A DNA stretch of 64,000 nt from Marinobacterium rhizophilum (lineage in GTDB: Bacteria; Pseudomonadota; Gammaproteobacteria; Pseudomonadales; Balneatricaceae). The position numbers and the translations under genes are program-made. The notes beneath the pieces are model-generated. The model searched no databases, was not told the DNA's origin, and worked only from the letters and a program-made list of their open reading frames with translations. The stretch spans positions 434,001-498,000 of the forward strand of contig NZ_CP073347.1 of assembly GCF_024397915.1 (NCBI RefSeq). The letters run 5' to 3'. Positions 33,400-42,415 of this stretch are shown here, piece after piece; the first letter of the stretch is position 1; every line of letters starts with the position of its first letter.

Positions 33400-34677
33400 A
33401 TGAAGATTGCAGTCTGGGGCGATGAACTCGCCGCCTGGGTGGCCGTGGCGCAGCTGGCGGCGTTTGGCAATGATGTGTCCGTGCGGGCAGAAGACGGCGC
33501 TGCGGCGGGCGGGGCAGTGCAGCCTGGCCAGAGCAGCGTGCGGGCCGAACCTGGCCTGATGACTCTGCTGCAAGGGGCGGTTGCGCAGCGCCGCCTGCAG
33601 GCCGGGCCCGAATCGCAGTGCCTCGAGGCGGACATTCACTGGCTGGCCATGGCGCCGGATGAAGAGGATCAGGCTGTTGCACTGGTGCAGCGCCTGGCAG
33701 AGCGCGGCAAGGCACCGCTGCTGCTGGTCAACCAGAGCAACTTCGGCATCGGCGCCAGTGATCGGCTGCAGGCCTTGCTGGATCAGGACGCCGGCCAGGC
33801 GGTACTCTGCCTGCCCGACACCCTGCAGCAGGGGCGCGCGCTGGAACAGTTCGGCCGACCGGAACAGTTGCTGGTCGGCTGTGAAGACAGCGCGGCGCTG
33901 GCGCAACTCAAGGCCCTGTTGCGGCCGTTTTCCGGTGGCGTGCAGAGTGTGCAGCTGATGACCCGGCGCGAGGCTGAATTTTCCAAGTTCGCCATCACCG
34001 GTATGCTGGCACTGCGCCTGGGATACATTAACGAGCTGGCCAATCTCGCGGACCTGCTGAACGTCGATATCGAGGTGGTACGCCAGGGCATGGGGTCGGA
34101 CGAGCGTATCGGGCGGCACTATCTGGCGCCGGGCTGTGGCTTTGGCGGCCAGCACTTCACCCAGTATATCGAGGGCCTGGCCGGGCTGTTCAGCGAGAAG
34201 CGCAGGTCCACCCTGCTGGACACGGTGCTGGCCGAAAACCAGCGCCAGATGGAGCTGCCGTTTCGCAAGCTCTGGCAGCACTACGCCTGTGACCTCAGTG
34301 GCAAGACAGTGGCGCTCTGGGGACTGGCCTTCAAGCCCGGGGTGGCGAACATCGACAATGCCCCGGCGCTGCGCATTATCGATGCACTGCGGGCCCAGGG
34401 GGTGCAGGTGCGCCTGCATGATCCCGAGGCGCTGTGCGAGGTGCGCGCACACTATGGCGAGGATGCGCAGCTGGCGTACTGCGCCGACAAGTACGAAGCG
34501 GCAGAGGGTGCCGACGCACTGCTGCTGCTGACCGAGTGGCCCGAGTACTGGTCACCGGACTTTACCCGACTGGCGCAGCTGCTGCGGGCCAGGGTCCTGG
34601 TGGACGGACGTAACATCTACGATCCGGCGCAGATCAGGGCGCAGGGGTTCGATTATTACGGCATTGGCCGTCTCTGA
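33400..34677 (+). CDS. UDP-glucose dehydrogenase-like protein lacking catalytic residues
   Basis: A 425-residue protein with the three-part Ugd plan: N-terminal Rossmann domain, central dimer helix (SKFAITGMLALRLGYINELANL), and C-terminal UDP-binding domain (LWGLAFKPGVANIDNAPALRII). Several hallmarks are lost. The GxGxxG dinucleotide loop reads WGDELAA. The PEFLREG loop reads PDTLQQG. The catalytic Cys of FGGSCFPKD is His252 in FGGQHFTQY. Lys196 is kept. It is therefore probably not an active UDP-glucose dehydrogenase. The operon (pgi upstream, phosphomannomutase downstream) still points to sugar nucleotide metabolism, perhaps as a regulator or with changed chemistry. Confidence 0.85.
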   Translation: MKIAVWGDELAAWVAVAQLAAFGNDVSVRAEDGAAAGGAVQPGQSSVRAEPGLMTLLQGAVAQRRLQAGPESQCLEADIHWLAMAPDEEDQAVALVQRLAERGKAPLLLVNQSNFGIGASDRLQALLDQDAGQAVLCLPDTLQQGRALEQFGRPEQLLVGCEDSAALAQLKALLRPFSGGVQSVQLMTRREAEFSKFAITGMLALRLGYINELANLADLLNVDIEVVRQGMGSDERIGRHYLAPGCGFGGQHFTQYIEGLAGLFSEKRRSTLLDTVLAENQRQMELPFRKLWQHYACDLSGKTVALWGLAFKPGVANIDNAPALRIIDALRAQGVQVRLHDPEALCEVRAHYGEDAQLAYCADKYEAAEGADALLLLTEWPEYWSPDFTRLAQLLRARVLVDGRNIYDPAQIRAQGFDYYGIGRL

Positions 34678-34750
34678 CAGCACGGCTCTGCCGCCCGTGG
34701 GTTCGCGCGGCATTGATTATTTTTTTTCGATAAATGGCTGGGGTTTGAAC

Positions 34751-36118
34751 GTGACAAAACTGACCTGTTTCAAGGCGTATGACATCCGGGGTCGCCTGGG
34801 CGACGAGCTGAACGAAGACGTGGTGTACCGTATCGGGCGCGCCTTTGCGCAGCAGTTTGCACCGCGCTCGGTGGTGGTGGGCGGTGATATCCGTGAAACA
34901 TCGGAAGCCCTGAAAATGGCATTGTCGCGCGGCCTGCAGGATGGCGGTGTGGATGTGGTCGATATCGGCATGGTCGGTACCGAGGAAATCTATTTCGCCA
35001 CCGTGCACCTGGGTCTGGATGGGGGTGTCGAAGTGACCGCGTCCCATAACCCGATCGACTACAACGGCCTCAAGCTGGTGCGCGAGGGCAGCCGGCCCAT
35101 CTCGGGAGATACCGGCCTCAAGGAAATGCAGCTTATGGCCGAAGCGCAGGACTGGCCGGCGGCGCCTGCGAAACGGGGCGACTACAGCCAGCTGGATCTC
35201 AAGGATGCCTATGCCGCGAAGATGCTGTCCTATATCGATGTCACGGCGTTGAAACCGCTCAAACTGGTGGTCAATGCCGGCAACGGTGCCGCCGGTCCCG
35301 CGCTGGATGCCATTGAACGCCAGCTGCAGGCTGCGGGCGCACCGATTGAATTTATCAAGGTGCACCATGCGCCGGACGCCAGTTTCCCCAACGGTATCCC
35401 CAACCCGATTCTGCCGGAAAACCGTGCCCAGACCGCCGATGTCGTGATCGCCGAGGGCGCCGACATGGGGATTGCCTGGGACGGCGATTTCGACCGCTGC
35501 TTCCTGTTCGACGAAAATGGCCAGTTCATCGAGGGTTACTACATCGTCGGCCTGCTGGCCGAGGCCTTCCTGCACAAGCAGTCCGGCGCCCGCGTTATTC
35601 ATGATCCGCGCCTGACCTGGAACACCATCGATCTGGTGGAAAGCGCCGGCGGTGTGCCGGTGCTGTCCAAAACCGGTCACGCCTTTATCAAGGAGCGCAT
35701 GCGGCTTGAAGATGCGGTCTACGGCGGCGAAATGAGTGCCCACCACTACTTCCGTGACTTTGCCTACTGCGACAGCGGCATGATTCCCTGGCTGCTGGTG
35801 GCGGAGCTGCTGAGCAACAAGGGACAGCCTCTGTCCGAACTCGTGGCCGAGCGTATCGCGGCCTTCCCGAGCTCCGGCGAGATCAACAGCAAGCTGGCGG
35901 ATCCGGTTGCTGCCATTGCGCGCGTGCGTGCGGCCTACGAGCCCCAGGCGCTGTCGGTGGACGAGACCGACGGCATCAGCATCGAGTTTGCACAGTGGCG
36001 CTTTAATCTTCGCAGCTCCAATACCGAGCCGGTGGTGCGCCTTAACGTGGAGAGTCGTGCCGACCAGGCGCTGATGCAGGAAAAGACCGCGGAAATACTC
36101 GAGCTGCTGCTGCGCTAG
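34751..36118 (+). CDS. manB: Phosphomannomutase/phosphoglucomutase, CpsG/ManB type
   Basis: A 455-residue alpha-D-phosphohexomutase. TCFKAYDIRGRLGDELNED matches E. coli CpsG from the start. The phosphoserine lies in TASHNPIDYNG and the metal loop is DGDFDRCF. It makes mannose-1-phosphate for GDP-mannose or glucose-1-phosphate. The start is the GTG at 34751, matching the CpsG N-terminus. A GCCGC/GCGGC pair and an eight-T tract lie between this gene and the upstream Ugd-like gene (34692-34728), a weak terminator candidate. Confidence 0.9.
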   Translation: MTKLTCFKAYDIRGRLGDELNEDVVYRIGRAFAQQFAPRSVVVGGDIRETSEALKMALSRGLQDGGVDVVDIGMVGTEEIYFATVHLGLDGGVEVTASHNPIDYNGLKLVREGSRPISGDTGLKEMQLMAEAQDWPAAPAKRGDYSQLDLKDAYAAKMLSYIDVTALKPLKLVVNAGNGAAGPALDAIERQLQAAGAPIEFIKVHHAPDASFPNGIPNPILPENRAQTADVVIAEGADMGIAWDGDFDRCFLFDENGQFIEGYYIVGLLAEAFLHKQSGARVIHDPRLTWNTIDLVESAGGVPVLSKTGHAFIKERMRLEDAVYGGEMSAHHYFRDFAYCDSGMIPWLLVAELLSNKGQPLSELVAERIAAFPSSGEINSKLADPVAAIARVRAAYEPQALSVDETDGISIEFAQWRFNLRSSNTEPVVRLNVESRADQALMQEKTAEILELLLR

Positions 36119-36187
36119 GGATAGCTGCGGTGCCGACGCCCCGGCTGTTGCCGGTGTCGGCCGGCAGTAGCAAGGTGATGGATACTC

Positions 36188-36222
36188 AAGACCGCCTGCT
36201 TAGCTGAGCAGGCGGTCTTTTG
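36188..36222. terminator. Bidirectional rho-independent terminator
   Basis: AAGACCGCCTGCT at 36188-36200 pairs perfectly with AGCAGGCGGTCTT at 36207-36219, loop TAGCTG, followed by TTTT. It ends the manB operon on the plus strand. It also holds the final codons and stop of the minus-strand J-domain gene. Confidence 0.9.
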
Positions 36223-36925
36223 CTTCGTTGATGCGTGCGGCCAGGTAGTTGCTGCCGCCCCGGTCGGGGTGGAGCTTTTGGATCAGGCGGCGGTGGGCGC
36301 TGATAACGTCGCTTTCGCTGGCGCCGGGTTCGAGGCCGAGAATGTCGTAGGCTTCAGCTTCGCTCAGAGGCCCTGCCTGGTTGGTATGGCTGTCCTTGCC
36401 GGCACCGGGGTCGTCCTCACGCCAGCTGTCGCCAAAACGCTTGTCGAGATAGGCCTCCAGTAGCTGGGTCGATTCCTGGTCATGTTCGCGGCAATACTGC
36501 AGCAGTTCGATGAACTGGGTTTCGCTCAGGCCGTCCAGCGTCTGGCCGCTCAACGGACCCTGCAGCACGGTACCGTGCATGGCACCGGTGTCGTGGTCCA
36601 GGCTCATTTCCAGAATGGCGCTTTGCACGCGCGAGCGGTTGCCACCGCGGGGCTGTTGCTGCTGGCGTCGCCGGTACAGCTGGTGCAGAAATGGCAGGTA
36701 GCGCAACAGTGGTATCAGCCGCCGACTGAATGGCAGCAGGACCGCCATCAGGGCGCCGAGCCAGTGCAACCGCCCCGTGACGCTCAGGTAGAGCAGGAAC
36801 AGGGCGCTCAGAATGATGACCAGCTGCCACTTGGCGCGCTCGCGCAGCTGGGGCGGGCGAGACTGGATCCACAGCATGCCCGCCAGGGCAACCGCACTCA
36901 GAATAATCAGGCCGAAGGGGTTCAA
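36200..36925 (-). CDS. Membrane-anchored J-domain protein (DjlA/TIM14-like)
   Basis: A 241-residue protein with two N-terminal membrane segments (about residues 5-21 and 36-62), a linker, and a C-terminal J domain (AYDILGLEPGASESDVISAHRRL) with the HPD motif in KLHPDRGGSNY. J domains stimulate the Hsp70 DnaK ATPase, here at the inner membrane. The stop codon lies inside the shared terminator. It is followed, across a 29-base gap, by the upstream VWA gene on the same strand. Confidence 0.85.
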   Translation of the reverse strand: MNPFGLIILSAVALAGMLWIQSRPPQLRERAKWQLVIILSALFLLYLSVTGRLHWLGALMAVLLPFSRRLIPLLRYLPFLHQLYRRRQQQQPRGGNRSRVQSAILEMSLDHDTGAMHGTVLQGPLSGQTLDGLSETQFIELLQYCREHDQESTQLLEAYLDKRFGDSWREDDPGAGKDSHTNQAGPLSEAEAYDILGLEPGASESDVISAHRRLIQKLHPDRGGSNYLAARINEAKDRLLS

Positions 36926-36954
36926 CGCTTACCTCTTGTGTGTCCGGTTGGGTT

Positions 36955-37653
36955 CTAGTTTCGAAGCTGCCTGGTGAGGCGTAGCAGTGCCGCGCTCTTG
37001 CCCTGGCTGAAATCCTCCAGCGCCCGGTGCCCGCCGGAGGCGTACACGGCGATGGCGCCCAGCAGCTCGCGCATTAACTGTGGACTGTGCTGATCGAACT
37101 GGCAATAGGCACCGCCTGTCAGCTGGCTGATGTGCCTGAAGGCCCGCTCTGCCGTGCTGTCGTTGCCTTCGTGGAAGATAAAGACGGGCACCTGCAGCAG
37201 GCCCAGTTCGCCGGCAAGTGCACAGAGATCGTCCACGGGCTCTTCCACGCAGTCGCCGATAAAAATCGCCGCCTGCACCTTCTTCAGGCGGGTCTCGCTG
37301 CGGACATGGGTGAGCAGCCTGGCAATCTGGGTGTGGCCGCCGAGGCAGCGCACGGCATTCATCTGATGCATCAGGCGGTCGGTATTGCATAGCCAGTCCG
37401 TGGCATGAAACTCGCGGTAGCCGCGATAGTAGCATAACTGGACGGAGAGCCCGCCGAGGCTGCGGGTCTGTTCGAACATTTCACTCTGCAGCTGGCAGGC
37501 ATGGTCCCAGGTCGGTTCGCGACTGGCGGTGGCATCCAGGGCGAACACCAGCCGGCCGCCGCCGCCGGATGGAACCTTGGCCAGCCGGTTCAAGAACTGG
37601 TCGATTTCCCGGTGGCTAGAGCGTTGGCTGAGGGATTTTGTATCGTCACCCAT
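36955..37653 (-). CDS. VWA domain protein
   Basis: A 232-residue protein with a von Willebrand A fold. The strand LVFALDATASRE has a DATAS variant of the MIDAS DxSxS motif, and AAIFIGDCVEEP gives the later Asp. No signal peptide. VWA proteins usually join metal-dependent complexes. The ATG at 37653 follows AAGGAG. It precedes the J-domain gene and may be cotranscribed with it. The function is unknown. Confidence 0.8.
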   Translation of the reverse strand: MGDDTKSLSQRSSHREIDQFLNRLAKVPSGGGGRLVFALDATASREPTWDHACQLQSEMFEQTRSLGGLSVQLCYYRGYREFHATDWLCNTDRLMHQMNAVRCLGGHTQIARLLTHVRSETRLKKVQAAIFIGDCVEEPVDDLCALAGELGLLQVPVFIFHEGNDSTAERAFRHISQLTGGAYCQFDQHSPQLMRELLGAIAVYASGGHRALEDFSQGKSAALLRLTRQLRN

Positions 37654-37709
37654 GGCGCACTCCTTTTTCGCTCAGTATAGGAGAATACAGCGTTGGAGTG
37701 CGCGGGTGG

Positions 37710-39524
37710 CTAAAAGTTGACGTAGCCCGGCCGGGTTTCGGTCAGGCGACGCTGTGCTGTGGCCTGGCTGGGCCTGGCTGGGCTCGCCGGCTTGGTAGAC
37801 AGAGGGGCGGCTGTCGCCTGGCCCAGGTAGCGCTCGCGCTTGCGAGGCTTGAGGTAATCCAGGTCCACCAGTACCAGGCCGTCGACACAGTAGTTGAAGG
37901 CCGCATCGACACCGAAATCGAGGAAACGCACGCCGCCGTCTTCACAGACATCGCTGTACTGCTTGTACAGGGTCGGTACCGATACACCCATGAATTCCAG
38001 TTGCTCCTTAAGTACGCAAAAGTCGGTCTTGTAGTCGGTGCCACTGAACAGCTGGCCGAGGTGCTCACGGCTCGCGGCGTCTATGGTGAAGGGGCTCAGG
38101 GAGCGGGCAAGGTTGGCGCTATCGGCAAAATAGTGACTGTAGAACCAGACGATCAGGTCCCGTGCAGCTTTGGGGTAGCTGTTGCTCAGGCTGACCGGAC
38201 CGAACAGGTAGCGAATGTCAGGGTGGCGTCGCAGGTAGGCACCAATACCGTACCAGAGGTAGTCCAGGCTGCGACGCCCCCAGTAACGCGGCTGCACGAA
38301 GCTGCGGCCCAGTTCGATACCGCGGGCAAGTATCGGCTCCATGGCGTCGTTGTAGCGAAACAGGCTGGCACTGTAGAGGCTGCTGTCGTTGTTGCCAAGG
38401 CCGGATGTTTCCGCCAGCCGGTAGGCACCGGCAATTTCGAGGTCGTCCTCGTCCCACAGGATCAGGTGGCGGTAGTGGCGGTCATAACGGTCCAGGTCCC
38501 GTTTTTCGCCGGTACCCTCGCCAACGCTGCGAAAGGCAACCTCGCGCAGGCGCCCCACTTCACGCATGACGGCGGAGTCCGGGCGGTAGTCGAACAGGTA
38601 GATTTTCTTGCCGTCCGCGGTTTCCCCCAGCAGCTCAGAGGCCTTGAGCTCCCGCTTGAGGCTGCTGCGATCCTGCGGGTGATCAATGGTCCTTTCGGTA
38701 ATGAACAGCGGTGACTTGTTGCGGGCAATGCGGTAGAGGTGTTTTTTCAGGATGCGTGCCTTTTCGCGGCTAGACAGCGGCAGGGCATCGATCTGGCTGA
38801 ACGCGATGGGTTCGCCGATACGCACATCGATAGTGACCGACCGCTTGTTGAACATCTCGCGTGGCAGCAGCAGGGTCGAGAGCGAGCGGTTGAGCGCCGA
38901 GATGCTGTAGAACAGCGATGAGTTCTTGCCGCCCACGAAGACGGGCAGAACAGGAGCATTGGCCTTGCGGGCAAAGTGCAGGAAACCGCTGTTCCATTTA
39001 CCGTCGCGGATGCCGGTCAGGCCGGCGCGGGATACTTCGCCGGCGGGGAACACGATCACCGCCTGGTCGTCCTGCAGGGCCTGGGTGATGCGGCTGATGT
39101 CCCGCTTGCGGGTTGCCTTGCCAAGGGTGTCCACGGGCAGCAGCAGTGACTGCAGCGGGTCGACGCTGGACAGCACGTCATTGGCAACGATACGCACATC
39201 GCGGCGTATTTCCCCTACCAGTTTGAGCAGCGCAAGGCCGTCGAGCGCGCCCAGCGGATGGTTAGCCACGATCAGGACGCGGCCGGTGGCCGGGATATTC
39301 ATGCGGTGCTGATGACTCAGGGAATAGCTGAAATTGAAGTGGTCCAGAACCCTGTCGATAAATTCGAAGCCCGTACTGGCGCTGTGCTCGGTGAGGAAGT
39401 GGTTAATCTCCCGCTCGCGCACCAGGCGGCGCAGGCAGAACAGGGTGGAGCGTTTTACCGGTGCTGGCTTGGCAACAAAGGCGGGAAACTTCTGGGTAAC
39501 GACCTGTTCGACGTTCAGCTGCAT
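37710..39524 (-). CDS. olsF: Bifunctional acyltransferase, OlsF-like ornithine lipid synthase
   Basis: A 604-residue fusion. The N-terminal half is a PlsC-type O-acyltransferase: ANHPLGALDGLALL is the NHP-x-G-x-x-DG variant of the acyltransferase box, and VIVFPAGEVSR matches the FPEG motif. The C-terminal half (from about 300) is a GNAT/OlsB-type N-acyltransferase (VMREVGRLREVAFRS, LIVWFYSHYF). In Serratia, OlsF alone makes ornithine lipid. The tail past about residue 575 is low-complexity. The ATG at 39524 follows AGAGGA; a GTG upstream is weaker. Confidence 0.8.
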   Translation of the reverse strand: MQLNVEQVVTQKFPAFVAKPAPVKRSTLFCLRRLVREREINHFLTEHSASTGFEFIDRVLDHFNFSYSLSHQHRMNIPATGRVLIVANHPLGALDGLALLKLVGEIRRDVRIVANDVLSSVDPLQSLLLPVDTLGKATRKRDISRITQALQDDQAVIVFPAGEVSRAGLTGIRDGKWNSGFLHFARKANAPVLPVFVGGKNSSLFYSISALNRSLSTLLLPREMFNKRSVTIDVRIGEPIAFSQIDALPLSSREKARILKKHLYRIARNKSPLFITERTIDHPQDRSSLKRELKASELLGETADGKKIYLFDYRPDSAVMREVGRLREVAFRSVGEGTGEKRDLDRYDRHYRHLILWDEDDLEIAGAYRLAETSGLGNNDSSLYSASLFRYNDAMEPILARGIELGRSFVQPRYWGRRSLDYLWYGIGAYLRRHPDIRYLFGPVSLSNSYPKAARDLIVWFYSHYFADSANLARSLSPFTIDAASREHLGQLFSGTDYKTDFCVLKEQLEFMGVSVPTLYKQYSDVCEDGGVRFLDFGVDAAFNYCVDGLVLVDLDYLKPRKRERYLGQATAAPLSTKPASPARPSQATAQRRLTETRPGYVNF

Positions 39525-39649
39525 CAGGGGTGTCCTCTGGCGAAGGACTCCCACTCTATGGCCGCACTGTGACTCTGGCTTGAATGTATGATGACAGGAC
39601 GGTGACAGCCCGGGGCAGACTTAGAGGAACTGCATGGTGCGAGCGCCGC

Positions 39650-39826
39650 TCAGACCGTTCCCTTGCTCCAGGGGTCCTGGTCGGTTTTGCGCCGGCCGCG
39701 ATTCTTGCGCCGGTCCGGCTTGCCGGGTTCGAAGCGCACTTCGTCACGGCGATCTGTCGTCTGGCGTCGATCCGTACCCGAGCGCTTCTCGTTGCCATTC
39801 CAGCTGTTTTTGTCATCGTCCGTCAT
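39650..39826 (-). CDS. Small highly charged conserved protein
   Basis: A 58-residue protein dominated by Arg, Asp and Lys (DRRQTTDRRDEVRFEPGKPDRRK), probably disordered. RFEPGKPDRRKNRGRRK recurs in short orphan proteins of other gammaproteobacteria as I recall it, but no function is known. GGAGAG lies six bases before the ATG. It is divergent from dinB. Confidence 0.6.
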   Translation of the reverse strand: MTDDDKNSWNGNEKRSGTDRRQTTDRRDEVRFEPGKPDRRKNRGRRKTDQDPWSKGTV

Positions 39827-39944
39827 TGTGCTCTCCGTCACCGGGATGCTGCGGGGGATTCAGGTTAAGATTAGCAGCCAGGCACGAGTTTGCATTGGGC
39901 GTTTCCAGCGTCCTGGGCACCGGTATTTCAGCAGAGACCTCAAC

Positions 39945-41018
39945 GTGGATCGAAAAATCATTCATTGCGACTGCGACTGTTTCTATGCCGCGGTGGAAAT
40001 GCGCGACAATCCGACATTGCGCGGTATCCCCCTGGCGGTGGGTGGGCGCGCCGATCAGCGCGGCGTCGTGGCCACCTGCAATTACGAGGCGCGGGCCTTT
40101 GGTATCCATTCCGCCATGTCCACGGCCAGGGCCCTGGCGCTCTGTCCGGAGCTTAAGGTCGTGCGTGGCAATATGGAAAAATACCGTGAGGTCTCTGCCC
40201 GTATCATGGCGATTTACGCCGACTATGCGCAGCTGATTGAACCGCTGTCCCTGGACGAGGCCTACCTGGACGTGACCGGAACACAGCGCTGCCGGGGCAG
40301 CGCGACCCTGGTGGCGGAGGAAATCCGCCAGCGTGTCTTCGACGAGGTCGGCATCCGGGTGTCGGCCGGTGTGGCGCCGAACAAGTTTCTGGCCAAGGTC
40401 GCCAGTGACTGGAACAAGCCCGACGGCCTTTTCGTGCTGCGCCCCGAGCAGGTGGAAGCCTTTGTGAAGGCGTTGCCGGTCAAGCGGTTGCACGGCGTGG
40501 GTGCCAAAACCGCCCAGAAACTCGAACGCATGGGGGTGCACAGCTGCGCGGATCTTCGGGCGCAGGGTGAGGCGGTACTGGTCAGCCGCTTCGGGCGCTT
40601 TGGTCAGCGCCTGTGGGAGCTGGCCTGGGGCCAGGATGAGCGGCCGGTGCGCATCAGCCGCGAGCGCAAGTCCGTGAGCGTCGAGCACACCTATGCTGAG
40701 GATCTGCCGGACCTGGCGGCCTGTATCAATGCACTGCCTGTGCTGCTGGACTCCCTTGCAGGGCGCTATGCCAGGCTGTCACGCCCGGCGGATATTGCGG
40801 GCGCCGTGGTCAAGCTGAAGTTCCATGATTTCAGTCAGACCACTGTTGAACAGGCGACCCGGGCATCGTCCAGCCAGGCGCCGGATAGCGGCCTGTACGC
40901 GCGGCTGTTACAGGAGGCGTTTGGCCGCGGCAACCGGCCGGTACGGCTGATCGGTGTCGGCTATCGTCTCAGCGAGCAGACAGACAGCAGCCAGCCTGAT
41001 CAGCTGGCGCTGTTCTGA
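39945..41018 (+). CDS. dinB: DNA polymerase IV
   Basis: A 357-residue Y-family polymerase. The catalytic acids are in DCDCFYAAVEMR and SLDEAYLDVTG; GVAPNKFLAKVASDWNKPDG and the HhH VKRLHGVGAKTAQKLERMG follow. The C-terminal QLALF is the beta-clamp binding motif. The GTG start at 39945 matches family N-termini (VDRKIIHCDCDCF). No LexA box was recognised in the upstream 120 bases, so SOS control is uncertain. Confidence 0.95.
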   Translation: MDRKIIHCDCDCFYAAVEMRDNPTLRGIPLAVGGRADQRGVVATCNYEARAFGIHSAMSTARALALCPELKVVRGNMEKYREVSARIMAIYADYAQLIEPLSLDEAYLDVTGTQRCRGSATLVAEEIRQRVFDEVGIRVSAGVAPNKFLAKVASDWNKPDGLFVLRPEQVEAFVKALPVKRLHGVGAKTAQKLERMGVHSCADLRAQGEAVLVSRFGRFGQRLWELAWGQDERPVRISRERKSVSVEHTYAEDLPDLAACINALPVLLDSLAGRYARLSRPADIAGAVVKLKFHDFSQTTVEQATRASSSQAPDSGLYARLLQEAFGRGNRPVRLIGVGYRLSEQTDSSQPDQLALF

Positions 41019-41059
41019 GTTCTGCGCCGGGTTCGTGGCTGATTGAGTGGCGCCGAGGC

Positions 41060-41401
41060 TCAGCCCTTGCGGGTCAGGGCGTCGCTATCAAACGCCACGC
41101 CGTCCCAGCCGCTGGCCATAAAGGCGCGGATATTCGCGTGATCGGTACCCTGGGGGGACTTCACTACATCAAGGTAGAAGTTGCCAAAGCAGGCCAGTGT
41201 CCGGGCTTCATCCAGGCCGTTGAGCTTGGCAAAGGAAAAAATCTTGCAGCTGCCTTCGTTCTGCCCGGCTTCGTTGCGCACCGTACCATTGGTGAAGCCG
41301 GTGGCCTGGTAATCATAGTGGGCCTGAATGACCTCCATGCAGTGTTTGAAATCCAGGCTGTCGTCCTGCCCGATCTTGCTGAGAAATGTATCCAGATCCA
41401 T
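41060..41401 (-). CDS. HopJ-family protein
   Basis: A 113-residue protein. YDYQATGFTNGTVRNEAGQNEGSCKIFSFAKLNGL and FGNFYLDVVKSPQGTDHANIRAFMASGW are the HopJ signature. Despite the type III effector name, members are common in free-living gammaproteobacteria that lack such systems, and none is seen here. The ATG at 41401 follows GGAG; a longer start lacks a site. Confidence 0.85.
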   Translation of the reverse strand: MDLDTFLSKIGQDDSLDFKHCMEVIQAHYDYQATGFTNGTVRNEAGQNEGSCKIFSFAKLNGLDEARTLACFGNFYLDVVKSPQGTDHANIRAFMASGWDGVAFDSDALTRKG

Positions 41402-41632
41402 TGCTGCGGCTCCATAAATTGGCAAACAGGGTTTCTAACATTTGTTCCCGCGAGGGTAAAGCCTGAGGCGTGGGCAGATAACCTGCGGGCTCGATCGAAA
41501 TGCGCGGGCTGCAGCGGCTAGTGCGGGCTGTTGTGCCGGGGATCGGGACTGGTAAGGTGATGCCCGTTAAACGCACTGCGATGCTGTGCATTGAACGGGC
41601 GGGCGGACAGGCTCCTTTGATAAGACTTGAAC

Positions 41633-42394
41633 TCAATGCTGCAGAATCTGGCTCAGAAACAGCTGGGTCCTTTCATGCTGCGGATTGTCGAAGAACTCAT
41701 GGGGGTTGTTTTCCTCGATAATCTGCCCGGCGTCCATGAAAATCACGCGGTTGGCCACGGTTTTGGCAAAGCCCATTTCGTGGGTCACGCAGAGCATGGT
41801 CATGCCCTCCTGGGCCAGTTCGATCATGACATCCAGCACTTCCTTGATCATCTCCGGGTCCAGCGCCGAGGTGGGTTCATCGAACAGCATGACATCGGGA
41901 TTCATGCACAGGCTGCGGGCAATGGCCACGCGCTGCTGCTGACCGCCGGACAGTTGCCCGGGGAATTTCTTTGCCTGTTCGGGGATGCGTACGCGCTCGA
42001 GGTACTTCATGGCGTTGACCTCGGCTGCCTTGCGTGACTCCTTGTTGACCCAGATAGGCGCCAGTGCGCAGTTTTCGAGCACAGTGAGGTGAGGGAACAG
42101 GTTGAAATGCTGGAATACCATGCCGACGTCACGGCGGATATTCTCGATTTTTTTCAGGTCCTCGGTCAGCTGCACGCCATTGACGATGATGTCGCCCTGC
42201 TGGTGCTCTTCCAGCCGGTTGATGCAGCGGATCATGGTGGACTTGCCGGAGCCGGATGGGCCGCAAATGACGATACGCTCGCCTTTCTGCACCTCCAGGT
42301 TGATATTTTTCAGTACATGAAAATCGCCGTACCACTTGTTGAGGTTGCGTAGCTCGACGGCCAGGCCAGCCTGCTTGATGTGTGGTTCAGTCAT
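41633..42394 (-). CDS. aapP: General L-amino acid ABC transporter ATPase AapP
   Basis: A 253-residue ABC ATPase of the polar amino acid uptake family. Walker A is GPSGSGKS, signature LSGGQQQR, and Walker B VMLFDEPTSALD. It is the last gene of aapJQMP, starting 21 bases after aapM ends. It energises uptake by the AapQM permease. Confidence 0.95.
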   Translation of the reverse strand: MTEPHIKQAGLAVELRNLNKWYGDFHVLKNINLEVQKGERIVICGPSGSGKSTMIRCINRLEEHQQGDIIVNGVQLTEDLKKIENIRRDVGMVFQHFNLFPHLTVLENCALAPIWVNKESRKAAEVNAMKYLERVRIPEQAKKFPGQLSGGQQQRVAIARSLCMNPDVMLFDEPTSALDPEMIKEVLDVMIELAQEGMTMLCVTHEMGFAKTVANRVIFMDAGQIIEENNPHEFFDNPQHERTQLFLSQILQH

Positions 42395-42415
42395 GGTAAT
42401 TCGTCTCCAAGCGTA

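Noticed and set aside
31707..33635. Minus-strand open frame of 642 codons opposite pgi
   Set aside because: Antisense shadow of pgi, which carries all catalytic motifs; no start signal.
41060..41401. Type III secretion effector
   Set aside because: The HopJ name is historical; no secretion genes are nearby and the family is common in non-pathogens.
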